From assembly GCA_006176705.1 (NCBI GenBank), contig QRFJ01003063.1, forward strand, positions 1 through 64,000: DNA of 64,000 bases. The letters are read 5' to 3'. Position numbers and translations under genes: made by a program. The notes beneath the pieces are model-generated. The model was not told the DNA's origin, did no database searches, and saw only the letters and a program-made list of their open reading frames with translations. The stretch is from Cocos nucifera (Eukaryota > Streptophyta > Magnoliopsida > Arecales > Arecaceae). Below are positions 33,777 through 46,006 of the stretch, in pieces (the first letter of the stretch is position 1; each line of letters begins with the position of its first letter).

Positions 33777-35923
33777 ATGTCTGCGTCCAACCCATTGGCA
33801 CGTATCCTGGACACACATAGACTGACTGGACCCAATTATAAAGATTGGCTCAGGAACTACAAAATTATTTTGGGTTCAGAGAAGTTAACACATGTTTTGG
33901 ACCAGGACCCTCCCACCTTACCAGCTCGTCCATCCACTGAACAGAGAGCGTCTCTGGAAAAATGGATTGACGAAGATAATAAGGCCAGATACTACATGTT
34001 GGGCTCGATGTCTGATGAGCTCCAGCGCCAACATGAAGATATCGGGACTGCTCGCCAAATGTTGGCTCACCTGCAGGAGATGTTTGGTGAACAGAGTCGC
34101 GCAGCCAAATATCAAGTCACAAAATGACTTTTTAAGGCTAAGATGCGTGATGGGCAGTCAGTCCAAGATCACTGTCTGACAATGATCAAGGACATGGAAG
34201 AGCTTGAGAAGCTCGGTGTGAAGTTGGACTTGGATCTGCAGAACGATATTATTCTGCAATCCTTGACTGATGCATATGGGCAATTCATCATGAATTACCA
34301 CATGCATAAACTTCAAAATTCCTTGGCCGAGTTGATGAATATGCTGGTTACCGCTGAGCTTTCTATGAAAGGTTCTAAAGGCTCAGTTCTTGCTATGGAA
34401 CGGACTTCTTCCAAAAGAAAGTCTTATGGAAAGAAAAAGAAGTCTGTGAAAAAGCAAAAGGTGGAAGGATCAAAGAAGAAGAAGGCAGAACCGAAGAAGA
34501 AGGTCGATGGCAAAGGAAAGTGTTTCCATTGCAACAGCGACGGCCATTGGAAGCGGAACTGCCCTACTTACCTGGCCACCCTGAAGAACAAGAAGGAAGG
34601 TCCTTCTGGAGGTATGCTCGTTATTGAGTCTAACCTTACGGTTTCTTCTGCATCCAGTTGGGTGCTTGACTCTGGTTCTAGTGCTCATCTGTGCACTTCT
34701 ATGCAGGGTCTTGAGGATAGCAGGAGGCTGAGGGATGGAGACATGATCCTACGCATCGGTAATGGAGCAAGAGTTGCTGCAGTAGCCGTGGGAACATACC
34801 CTCTTCGATTACCATCTGGTTTAGACTTAGTTTTAAAAGACTGTTATTATGTGCCTGCAGCTAGCAGGAATTTGATTTCTGTTTCATGCTTAGCACAAGA
34901 AGGTTATGTGATCACCTTCTTTAAGGACCATTGTAACATTCTTTATGAAAGAAATAAAATTGCAAATGGTTTCCTTGTTAATGGTCTTTATCAGTTGCAT
35001 ATTGATGTACCTGTTTTAACTATCGAGCAAAACGTGAATGCCAAACGACCTAGGGATAGTCCAAACGACAGATATCTATGGCACCTGAGATTAGGTCATA
35101 TAGCAGAAGATAGGATTAACAAATTGGAGAAAAATGGGCTATTGAGTCCATTGACTTTTGAGTCATATCCAACTTGTGAATCTTGTCTTCAAGGCAAAAT
35201 GACTAAACTCCCTTTTGTTGGACATGGGGAGAGGGCCACAGATCTCCTTGCCCTAGTACATACTGATGTGTGCGGCCCATTTCGATGTGCCGGCTAGAGG
35301 CAATTTTGTCTACTTCATTACCTTTACCGATGATCTGTCTAGGTATGGGTATGTGTATCTTATGAGACATAAGTCTGAAGCTTTTGAAAAGTTCAAAGAA
35401 TTCAGACATGAAGTAGAAAAACAAACTGGAAAACCCATTAAGGTTCTTCGATCAGATCGAGGAGGTGAATACCTTAGCCGGGAATTCCTAGACTATCTTA
35501 AGGAAAATGGCATAGTCTCTCAATGGACTCCACCAGGAACACCTCAACTCAACGGGGTTTCAGAACGGAGAAATCGGACTCTATTGGATATGGTTCGATC
35601 CATGATGAGCTTCACAGACCTCCCTGATTTTCTTTGGGGACATTCATTATTAACTTCAATCTATTCTACTGAATAGGGTTCCCTCTAAAACCGTTCCTAC
35701 CACACCGTATGAGATATGGCACGGTAAGAAACCAAGTCTGAGTCATCTCAGAATTTGGGGTTGTCCGGCTCATGTCAAAAGACAACAAGCGGACAAGTTA
35801 GAGTTTAGGTCCTTTAGAGCTCGATTCATAGGATATCCTAAAGAGTCATTAGGATACTATTTCTACATTCCAGAAGACCACAATGTGATTGTGAGTCGAC
35901 ATGCCATATTTCTTGAAAAATAG
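33777..35923 (+). pseudogene. E3 gag-protease-integrase
   Basis: Starts at the ATG 33777. Gag runs to an in-frame UGA (34125-34127) and continues in the same frame from AAG GCT AAG ATG. Zinc knuckle CFHCNSDGHWKRNC near 34521; protease LDSGSSAHL near 34665; WHLRLGH and CESC near 35080-35190; integrase D, D, E motifs near 35262, 35450 and 35558. Frame breaks: an extra T near 35281 (ccatttcgat; E4 has ccattcgat) and an extra base near 35664. It ends in the shared UAG (35921-35923). Apart from these it is uninterrupted. Confidence 0.9.
34125..34127 (+). other. In-frame UGA inside gag shared by young copies
   Basis: Reads AAA UGA CUU, about codon 117 of gag. Same site at 7414-7416 (E2) and 59683-59681 (E5). 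E4 has the same bases plus one extra A that shifts the frame. E-old has CGA. A single CpG C-to-T change explains it. Confidence 0.85.
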
Positions 35924-37725
35924 TTTATTCAAGATAGCGGCATTGGAAAGCAGATTAAGCTTGATGAGAAAGTCTCACAAGCAGAACGAGCTAAGGACCA
36001 AGTGGAACCAAATCAGGTTGAGCCAATAAGAACACTACCTCCTCCACCTCGTAGATCGGAAAGAGTTTCCCATCCCCCTGAAAGATACTTAGGTATTATT
36101 TCAGAGGATGTAGAGGAAATGTTCCTCATAGGTAATGGTGCTCATGGTGATGATCCCAAAACCTACAACGAGGCGATATCAGATATCGACTCCGAGAAAT
36201 GGCTTGAGGCAATGAAGTCAGAAGATTCGACTCGATGCACTCAAACCAAGTCTGGACCTTGGTAGATCCACCAGAAGGTATAGTACCTATTGGGTGTAAA
36301 TGGATCTTCAAGAGAAAGATTGGTGCAGATGGGAATGTGGAGACATTCAAGGCTAGACTGGTGGCAAAAGGTTATAGTCAACGTGAAGGCATTGACTATC
36401 AGGATACCTTTTCCCCGGTAGCTATGCTAAAATCCATCCGCACATTGCTTGCCGTTGCAGCCTATTTCGATTATGAAATATGGCAAATGGACGTGAAAAC
36501 GGCATTCCTAAATGGATATCTTGAGGAAGATATCTATATGGAACAGCCGCTAGGTTTCACATCCAGTGATACTGATCACAAGGTTTGCAAGCTGCAAAGG
36601 TCCATATATGGACTTAAGCAAGCATCTCGGAGCTGGAACACTCGTTTCAATGATGTGATCAAAAAGTTTGGTTTCATCAAAAATGAAGAGGAACCATGTG
36701 TTTTCAAAAGGGTCAGTGGGAGCGCTGTTGTCTTCCTCGTATTGTACGTGGATGACATCCTCCTTATTGGGAATGATATTCCCATGTTGACATCAGTCAA
36801 GATGTGGTTGTCCAAGGAATTCTCCATGAAAGACCTAGGTGAAGCATCCTTTATTCTAGGAATTAAGGTCTATAGGGATAGACCGAATAGGATGCTAGGA
36901 CTTTCACAGAAGATGTACATAGAGGAAGTACTAAAGAGGTTTAGTATGGAAAACTCTAAGAGGGGATTAATACCCTTCAGACATGGTATTCATCTTTCCA
37001 AGAAGATGTGCCCCAGCACACCTGAGGAAATAGAATGCATGAGCAAGATCCCTTATGCTTCTGCAATAGGGAGCCTCATGTATGCCATGCTATGTACACG
37101 ACCTGATATAGCCCATGCTGTGAGTGTCACAAGCAGATATCAGTCAAATCCAGGTGAAGAACACTGGACTTCTGTGAAATGTATCCTTAAGTACTTGAGA
37201 AGAACTAAGGATATGATGTTGGTCTTTGGTAATGGAGAACTCCAAGTTCAAGGATACACAGACTCGGACTTCATGTCTGATATAGATGATCGAAAGTCGA
37301 CATCTGGAAGTCTGTTTGTGTGCAATGGTGGAGCTGTCAGCTGGAAGAGTTCCAAGCAAACTGTGATAGCAGATTCCACCATGGAAGCAGAATATATAGC
37401 TGCATCAGAGGCTGCAAAGGAAGCATTCTGGTACAAGAAGTTTGCTGCAGAAATTGGAGTAATGCCATCAGATGCCATTCCTCTTTACTGCGACAACAAT
37501 GGCGCCATAGCCCTTGCTAAGGAGCCGAGGTCTCACCAGAAGTCCAAGCACATTGAGCGGCGATATCATCTCATCCGCGATTACCTTGAGAAAGGTTACG
37601 TTGAGGTCAAGAGAGTCAACTCCGCAGATAATGTGGCAGACCCACTTACAAAGCCGTTGGGCCAGCAGAAGATCGAAGCCCACCTTGAGAAGATGGGACT
37701 TAGACTTGTAGCCAATTGGCTTTAG
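35924..37725 (+). pseudogene. pol: E3 reverse transcriptase and RNase H
   Basis: From 36235 to 37725 the frame is open for 496 codons: WIFKRKIGADGN, VKTAFLNG, YVDDILLIGND, then RNase H with TDSDFMSD, STMEAEYIAA and YCDNNGAIA, ending RLVANWL-TAG. Upstream, QVEPIRTLPPPPRR is the usual linker between integrase and RT. Two extra bases near 36222-36227 (gtcagaagattcg) break the frame relative to E4. Polypurine tract AAGTGGGAGAT at 37729-37739 follows. RT and RNase H catalytic motifs are intact. Confidence 0.9.
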
Positions 37726-37739
37726 GACAAGTGGGAGAT

Positions 37740-40009
37740 TGTTAGATATATGTGCCCTAGAAGCCAGAATTGGCTGACACTTGTAATACACTTCTAGGGG
37801 CAAAATTATAATTTTGACTATAATCAATAAAATGGGTTATTTTCTATCACACCTGTGTATTTAGTGTCTGTGATACATCCTTTGAGTTAATGGTAATGAT
37901 AATTCATATTTTCAAGAGTTGAAAATTTAAGACATGAATAATCATTATTAACTCATAAACAGCTCCCGACCATAGGATCATCACGAGGATGGTGATTGAT
38001 CCGGAAGGTTGGTGTACGATCGCTTCTCTTTAGTAGATGAGTCTTGAGTCTACGGTGTGGAGACACCGGAGCGAAAGTATAGGTACTCGTTAGAGAACGA
38101 GGGCACTGAGCGTGACCACCTCGAGTAGTCATTAGGAAGTCTACCTTCTCGTCAATGACTGACTCGATGCTGCAGTAGTGTGTCTGGTTCTTTGACCTGA
38201 GATGCATCGGCAGTTCACCTTGAGGGTGTTATAGTTTGACTACACCATTACTCGGTCTCCTAGCCATATGGAACCCTGAGGTGTATGTTGGCTATAGCAT
38301 GTTCATTGTAGGAACTGGATTGCATCAAGATGGGATCTATCTACCTCGGTGGTAGAGGAGCAGCCCTATGATAATCATGAGAATCAAGTCCTGAAGCCCA
38401 TGGCCATGGCAGAGTGAAATAATAGAAAGAGTTTCTATTTAGGTTTTCACATTGGACTCGAATCGAATGATTATATCATATGACAGAGACTAGGGTTTGA
38501 CGAGTTTACCTTAACCCTAATCTGATCGGGGCTCAAGATAAAAGAACTTAATCACACAGGTAGCTGCACCAAGAGGTTCACATTCAGCTCTGATGGGTTG
38601 CCACCATATACTGCTAGGTGTCACTGGTGGATTTTGGGAGCAATTAGAATGATTTAGATGATCGATCATTCTAGCTGTTCGAATCAGAAGAGTTCTGATC
38701 CATCGAAAGGAGTTTCGATAATGTCTATGATAGAGATCATGACATATCCCATTACCATACAGAACTGAACCTAACTGGGTCACACAAACAAGGGTTTGAA
38801 TCTGGTGATCATCAATTGAACTAATCTAGTTCAATTGATCTGAATGAGATTCAATTAGGTTCAAGTAAATCGTGCTAGCACTCGATTGAACCTAACGTTC
38901 TTCTTTTACTATCACAAATAAGTTGTCCTGATTGAGCCAAAGGAGTTTGTGCTCAATCAGAGGCCTTCATATGGTCTAACTGAAGGTTGTCCAAGTTAGA
39001 GAAGGTTGTCTTATTTTATAAGACATGACCTACCATTTTTGGTCACCTGCCATTTTTGGTCCTTTGACTTTGGTCAAAAGTTGACCTTTGACTGGTCAAA
39101 TGTTGACCATAGACACTTTGACTTTTGTCCACGTGTCACGCACCTATTGGAGAACTGGTGGGGGCCTATCCCCCTGTCAGAACTTGGCAAGGAAGGAGGA
39201 CGCACGCCACCCTAGGCGTGCGCCCAAGTTGGAGGCGCCTTGGAGTCCTTGTTGGACAAGGACTCCACCTCCCTTTTGGATTCCAATCAGAGTTCTACTA
39301 AGAATCCAATTTGACTGGTCTTAGGTGCCCTCTAAGGAGGAATCCAGGGGACTCTATTCCAACCAATCAGATTTAGATCTGATTTCACAAAGCGTTGTGA
39401 TTGGTTGAGAATAAGAGGAGTTGGATCACAAGAGGTCTATAAATAAGACCCTGCGCCCAACCCAATGAGAATAGAGATTTCCCATACCCCAAGGCTGCTT
39501 CTCTCCTCTTCCTCCATGCCTAAACTTCTCCTCCTTCTCCTCTCCACGTCCAAAAGAGTTTTGGATTTTGGTTGGTGCGTTCTAGATCAAAAGAAAGGCG
39601 ATCAAAAGAAGAAGGCTGCACTGCTGCAAAGGACGACTGCTGATCTTCAAAAGGAGTTTTGAAGATCCTCCAGATCAGATCCAGATCTAATTTTTGGAGA
39701 TGTGATAGAGAAGAAGAGAATCTCCAGATCCAACCCGAGTGGATACCGGTAGAGGCCAGGAGCTTGCGTGGCTAGATCCAGAACCTTCCGTTGCAATCAG
39801 GATCATCTACAGGGTAATAGGATTACCCAAATCAGGTAAATTAAATTTGATTTAATTTATCTTATTTTATTTTATTTATTAAAATAATAAGAATCAGATC
39901 TGAAACATATCAAGATCTGATTGGGATCAAAAGAAAAATTTTTGAAATATATCTCTTGATCTGATCAGATCTGGATGAACCTGGACCGAAAAATCAGGAT
40001 TTTCCTTCA
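37740..40009 (+). repeat. E3 3' LTR
   Basis: 2270 bp. TATA box at 39438-39445; W-boxes at 39064-39130. Distinctive paired changes: TCTAACT/AGTTAGA (38975-39000) where E1 has TCTGACT/AGTCAGA, and CTGATTGAGC/GCTCAATCAG fully paired. More divergent from its own 5' LTR than I would expect for a very recent insertion. Confidence 0.92.
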
Positions 40010-40185
40010 TCTCTCACCATGTCAATATTATTTGGGACTGGCTTTTTAGGTGCCGAATCTGTCAATATATATAAGATCCATTCATGCTCCAGGATAATCT
40101 TCAACTTTTGATACCAACTATCGAAGTTGGATCCCATGAGTTTGTCATTATCCAACAATGATCGGAGCGATAGGATAGTAGCCAT
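40010..40185 (-). pseudogene. gag: Family C gag N-terminal fragment
   Basis: About 58 codons from the ATG at 40185: MATILSLRSLLDNDKLMGSN, then FDSWYQKLKIILEHEW. This is the typical copia Gag N-terminus (leader, then N-F-x-x-W-Y and K-I-I-L). Translation runs into E3 LTR sequence after that. The start codon lies two bases after a strong splice-acceptor-like sequence. Confidence 0.8.
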
Positions 40186-40187
40186 TT

Positions 40188-41072
40188 CTGTATAAAAAAA
40201 ATCATAGATCTAATTAGTATATAAATTATTTATTCGAAAGACTTAGACTTTAGTCTAAAAGTTCTCCTACTATTTTGTTTGAATCGATAGCCTCTACCTT
40301 CAATTCAAGAAATTATTCCTAATTTTTTAGTGGATACTAGAATCTACATAGACTACACATAAGCCTAACTTTGGTTGGTCAACCCGTGTGCACCTATGGG
40401 TAGATTCATAATCAATTGCTTCACCAAACAACTTCTAGTAGTTTTAATTTTACCCTAAAAATCTAATCAGTAGGCTTTAGCCTCCATTGAAAAGATCCAG
40501 TTAGATCCAACTATTAACATGACCACATTTGGCACATCAGACTAACGAATGATCAGGTCCGACTTTGGCCGGCCAATCTGACCACCATTAGAAAGACAAC
40601 CAAATTATCATATTATAAATGATAATTCTATTAGTCGATAAGCACCAGGTCTTTGGACCTCTAATGATTATTAAACTAATGGATCCATTATCACTCAACT
40701 TAGTGGAAGGTTATGACTTAGTTATCACAATAACTTTATCATTTTAAGAACCTAATAATTTTAGAAAATTTTATTAATCAATTTAAAAAAAAAAAATAAC
40801 TAGCCAATTTGGATCCTCCCAATGACTTCACCAAGTCATGTCAATAAGGATCTAATTAAAGCCAACATTAAGAGCACCTAAATTAGTTAAACTAATTTAC
40901 CTAATTAACATGGATGAGCCCAAATCGCTTAGTGGTCTAATCGAAACCTAATTCATTAGGATGGCCAGGTAAGTGAGATCAATAGAAAGGGATATGCCAT
41001 TAACTCATCAAAGATCGAATCAATGCGAGTAGCTTACAATTAAAAACCACTGGTCTGAGCTGCCAGATTTAC
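40188..41072 (-). other. Predicted leader intron, family C
   Basis: Donor GTCTAAG|GTAAAT at 41072; acceptor with branch-like CTAAT, an eight-T tract and ATACAG ending at 40188. 885 nt. Same layout as in family A. Confidence 0.45.
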
Positions 41073-42215
41073 CTTAGACACCATCTGATTTATTAGTTTC
41101 AATTTTGACCAACCTAGCAATTTTAGATTCGATCGCAAAGCCACAAATCAAGTCCATTTGGTCCTCGTTAAAGGCATGGGCTTGACGAACTACAACTATT
41201 ATAATTTGGTCTAAAGAGTTCTTGATCTAATCTAAATTAATATTTGGTTAGATTTGATCAATTGCTCTAATTTAGTCCATTCTTCAACTAACCTCAGGTC
41301 TAACCCAATTAATAGATCTAATTTGACTAACCCGATAATCCATAATTTTATGATCAATGTCTTAAGATCCTTAATTCATAATTCTAGATTCTTATTAATC
41401 ATGCTTAATTCTTAATTAAGTTTAAGGCTGAGGATTGGGATTCGATATTTCAAAAATATCTTTTATTTAATTTTGAAAGTTTATCTACATCCTAGCACTG
41501 TTTCAATAAATAGGTTGACTTATTTCAAAATTGGATCGACTTATTTCATAAACAAGCACTAGATCTAGGTTTGATTTCATAAAACCAGTCAATAGACATT
41601 GAGCCTACTTCTCAATCGGGCTGACTCAAATTTCATCCGAGCTGGCTCGAACAAAAATCGAGTCGGCTCAATTTCTGAGACAGCCGGCTTGGAAAAAACC
41701 AGAAGCTAAATATTCCCGTCGAGCAGGCTCGGATCCTATCAGAGCAGGTCCAAATTGAAGTCAAGTCGACTGAAGATCAATTAAGAAAGTGTATCATGGC
41801 TGGCATGCTGGTCGAGCTAGCTCAATTCCTGAGCGAGCCAACTCGACTGGCATACAGAACCTTCCTAAGATCCTGTTCATGTTTAATCTAAATTTATGTA
41901 CTCTACATAAAAAATCATGAAATTATTTAAATCTAATCTACATACTAAATCATGATAAAATTTAGATTAAACATGTTCAAACATATCATAAAAATCATTA
42001 GATCTAATCTAACATTTTTATGATTAGTATTATAGATCGCAACGTACCAGGATAATCTTTTCACTATAAGGGATAAACATTACAGTAGGATAACCTATAG
42101 TCCATGCGATCATCATTTTTTTATTTTTTAGATTAGATTATTATTTAGATCTAATCTAAATATAATCTAAAATATGCATATATCATACATCAAAGAACCT
42201 GGCTCTGATACCAAT

Positions 42216-42469
42216 TGAAGGAAACGTGCAGAATTTCTAGCTTTGATTTTAAAAATTTTTTCCAATGATTGCACAAAGAAAATAATTATTAATTATATTA
42301 ATAATAAAATCTATGGATCTAATCTAAAAATACTATACTATATGGGATTTAATGTACATATATATCCATGCATATCTGAAAAATAAAATATCATGTAGTA
42401 AAACTATTTTACTGCTTCTACGTATTCAAAACATGTTACCTTTTTATGGGTAGATGATCTCCATAATTT
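42216..42469 (-). repeat. Family C LTR fragment
   Basis: 254 bp from the PBS side of the LTR (TGAAGGAAACGTGCAG), closely matching 43457-43710. It breaks off at about 42469 into the middle of a family B LTR with only 1-2 bases of overlap. Confidence 0.85.
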
Positions 42470-43456
42470 GATAACTATACCTAGAGGTTCATACTTTCAT
42501 TCTACTGGATTGCCACTACATATTGCTAGATGTCACTAGTGGATTATGGGACCCACGAGCATCATCTTGATGATCGATGATTCTCGATCGATCGTGTTGA
42601 AATTATTCCAATCCATCAAAAAATGTTTTAATGATATTATGATCGAGATTATAATGTATCTCACTACTAGATAGAATAGAATCTATGGGATCATACATAA
42701 ATAAGATTTTTGTCTGATCCGATGATTGATCGATGATTATGAATTATTAAGGATATAATTATCAATACGATTGATAATTAACTCAAGAAGGATAAATTAG
42801 TAATTTGATTATTAAGTAGACTCAATTTGATTGAAAAATAAGTTTTAAATCAAGTTTAATTGAATTGGATTCAGTTTGACTTGAATGGGGTTTGGTTTGA
42901 TTGAGTTATGAGATGACTCAATTATCAGAAAATCAATTTTTGATTTGATCTAAATTTAGGTTCAATTAAATCTTAATTAGATTATAATTTAATCTAATTA
43001 TAGAGTTAGTTAGATTAGGTCTAATCAGATGTTTGGATTTAAACCAAATTATTTTTGGTTTGAGGCTCGATCCAAAACCCTAGAGTCCATTTTATGAAGG
43101 ACTCTTGCATGCGCCACCCATTGTTCATGCCCCTTCTCTTCTCATGCAAATTTTAGATTTGCATGAGGTTTTTCATATTTTTTCATCTCTTGGTCGATCA
43201 TTTATCCGCTCATTTGGATATGGATAAGTTTTGGTTTGAATTGAAAATTTATTTTGAAGTTTTGATAGAGTTTGACTCTATCAGGACTCTACTAGGCACT
43301 CCTTAAAATGATCTATCTTTGGGATGTCTCTAGGATGTCTTTTTGATCTAAAAAAAATTTGGCCAATACTAGAGTGAGATAAAGACTTGTTGGTATCCTT
43401 CCAAGTTTGAAGGGATAACTCCATTGGTACAAGGCATGGCACTCCAAGAAAGAAAG
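42470..43456 (+). repeat. Family B 3' LTR, first piece (5' 0.8 kb missing)
   Basis: Matches family B LTR from about 28499 onward (ATAACTATACCTAGAGGTTC). Interrupted at 43456 by a solo family C LTR; the last five bases GAAAG (43452-43456) are its target duplication. It continues at 45572. Confidence 0.87.
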
Positions 43457-45571
43457 TGAAGGAAACGTGCAGGATTTCTAGTGTTGATTTTGAAAACTTT
43501 TTCCTAAGATTGCACAACAAAAATGATTATTAATCATATTAATAATAAAAGCTATAGATCTAATCTAAAAATTCTACACTATACAGAATCTAATGTACAT
43601 ATATATGCATGTATATCTGAAAAATAAAATATCTAGTACAGTAAAACTATTTTACTGCTTCTACGTGTTCAGAACATGTTATCTTTTCATGGGTAGATGA
43701 ACTCCATAATTTAATCTCTTCGATATAGATCTGATCACCATGATATAGCCACATATTCGTCTAGCCTCTACGAGTGATCCACATGAGGCCTTAATCTTGA
43801 TCAATTCCTTTCGAGTGCTAGCTCACCATAGGAACCTTTGATGGCTGATATCAGATCGAACTCCTTCAAACTTCTTCACCAGCTCTTCGGACACTCTGGT
43901 TTGCCAATGTAGATAAGAAATATAGGAGGTTCTCCTTCTAGATCTATAAACTCATGACCCTTGTTGCTCATAATCTTGAACCCAAACCATAGATGGATTC
44001 TAGGGTATAAGCTCACCCAAGAACCTTGCACTTAGAATTCCTCTCGTAGAAAAGAGACTCTCTCTTTTTTTCTCACATGTTCTTTTTTCTGAGTTCTCGT
44101 TTGCACGCCCAAAAAATCAAATATTTTATAGTACGCACAGCACAAGGGAGGCATGAGGGAGAGTTCTAGATGGTTTGCAATTCAATCTTAATTTTTTTTT
44201 TGAGTTTGAATTTCAACCAAATTTTATCTATCAAGGGTGCATGAGAAGGGAGAACGCATGCCTTCATGTGCATGGATTTCTTCATGGAAATAACCTTTCC
44301 CGTGGAGAAAATATAGTGCAAATCTAGGTGATATGGCGCATGGAAAGACTAGTCAAACTAGTCTCTTATTTGACATCCAATTGAACCAATCCAATCCAAA
44401 TTGGTTAGGCCCAATTAGATTAATTAGGCTTAGTTAAATCTTAATCCAATCAAAAATTAATCAAGCCAAACTTCTGATCAAATCAAGGATTAAACCTTCT
44501 TAACGATTAGATCATCTTATAACCTAATCGAATCAAATCCAAATGAATCCGATTCAATTGGTTTTGATCAAAAATAATCATTCAATCAAATTGAGTTAAT
44601 TAGTGATCAAATCACTAATTAATCTTTTATTAATCAGCCATTAGATCAAGTAGGAACCTCTAGTGTGTGTAACCCCATAGGTTCGAACCTAAGCCGATAG
44701 CACAAGAACCAATTTTCTATACTAATCAGAGTGATCATCTAGCAATGGTACCTAACATTCGGATAGATCGAATGGTATAGTTGCAACATTCAAAACCTAC
44801 GTAAATATTGTTACCGCATAATTCATCTCTTTGACCTCTATGCATAGGATGACTTAAGTTTTAACTGTCAACAATAGATGATACATCTAAATCGTGTCTC
44901 AAAGCAATTAGTCCTGTGACCCCTCATAAGTACTATCCTGATCAAGATTTTACTAAATTGAAATACTATTGAGCACATCTTCTGAGTCTAAAAGTGGTGA
45001 ATTCCATCTTGACTCATGCACCGACTCCTCAAGTACTTGACAGTATCCAAAAATATTCCATCATTGAATTAAAAATTCAGATAGTCCAGCACCATAGCAT
45101 AGTGAGTTTCTCAAAAGTCACCGTGGTGATCTCAGATCAGAGAAACACTTATGCCCATATTCCATCAGAGCAATTCTTGATAGTATAAAAGCTCTGGAGT
45201 CGATCACGTTCAGTACAGATGTATTCTTACATCTCACCTACATGCTATACCAATATCTCCACACTCCTTGGTTAAGAGGACAACCAACCTATATGGCACA
45301 TAATGACCTATACTCAATAAACATTGTCATCCTTGGTAACAATGTATCATTGGTCGCAAACTATTTTAAGAAGTAAATGATAAATCCTTCTTTATCGATT
45401 CTAAATAGTTCTAAGAATTTCATCACGTCAGACAAGAGTTTATTAGAAGATGAAAGATTTATGATGAAAAAGCTGAAATAACTTTTATTCAATTAATAAT
45501 TTATATATAATTACATAAATTAGCTCAATCATTAATAGGCTGATGATTGGCTTTGGGCACTATTCCCAATA
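43457..45571 (-). repeat. Solo family C LTR
   Basis: 2115 bp flanked by GAAAG on both sides (43452-43456, 45572-45576), with no internal region: a product of LTR-LTR recombination. The 5' end reads TATTGGGAATAG instead of the expected TG start. TATA-like TATAAAAT on the minus strand at 44123-44130. Confidence 0.88.
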
Positions 45572-46001
45572 GAAAGATGCACTGCTGCTGCTTTTTCTTC
45601 TACCTCCACTGCTTCTTCAATAGAAGATCATCTTCTAGATCTGAAGAAGGTTCAAATCAATCATCAAAAGATCATCTCTGCAAAATAGCTAGCACCTTAT
45701 GGAGATAGATGAGTCTCAGATCAGATCGGTTCTCATGTGGATACCTGTAGAGGTCGGACATTTGTGCGACTTCGGAAATCTGTCAAGTTTTGATCATCGA
45801 TTGTGGAGTTCTTCAATCCATGATAATGTATGAGATCTGATCTCATAAATTAATTTTGAATTTCATATGTCTTAGATCCATGTTAAGGAAGGTTTTAGAT
45901 CTGATTAATGCATGATAAAAATAGTTAACCTATTTTATTTCACTACGATTTCAAAATAGTTTTGAAATACATGCATGTAATCTGTCCTTCCCTTTCTAAC
46001 A
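45572..46001 (+). repeat. Family B 3' LTR, second piece
   Basis: Matches the last 0.43 kb of 27672-29912 and ends TTTCTAACA, followed by TGAAG (46002-46006). Confidence 0.87.
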
Positions 46002-46006
46002 TGAAG
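46002..46006. repeat. Target-site duplication of family B, right copy
   Basis: TGAAG, identical to 27667-27671. It follows the antisense gene stop by a few bases on the minus strand. Confidence 0.85.

Larger units (their letters stand above)
30922..40009 (+). mobile_element. E3: young family A copia element
   Basis: 5' LTR partly in the gap, internal region 31898-37739, 3' LTR 37740-40009. It is the most complete family A copy in the window: all domains are present, with two shared stops and a few one- or two-base insertions. It sits inside the gag of a minus-strand family C element; the right flank begins TCTCT, while the left flank is in the gap. Confidence 0.92.
40010..42215 (-). mobile_element. 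Family C copia element: gag start and leader
   Basis: Read on the minus strand from the PBS complement (42213-42196, TGGTATCAGAGCCAGGTT) through a 2.03-kb leader to a copia gag start at 40185, cut by E3 at 40009. The rest of the element is not seen beyond the gap. The leader shares a block of about 130 bp with family A (40955-41085), though the LTRs are different. Confidence 0.75.
27672..46001 (+). mobile_element. Family B copia-type element with nested insertions
   Basis: Bounded by an LTR at 27672-29912 and the end of a second LTR at 46001, with matching TGAAG flanks. Ends form the inverted repeat TGTTAGAA/TTTCTAACA. Nearly all its own internal region is missing or hidden in the gap. Inside are family C remnants and the family A element E3. 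Family B LTRs resemble family A in their first 40 bp and in parts of the hairpin block, so the families are related. Confidence 0.8.

Noticed and set aside
41641..41850. Repeated GAGCYGGCTCGA-like words in the family C leader as a tandem repeat
   Set aside because: Spacing is irregular and the words vary; no fixed period.
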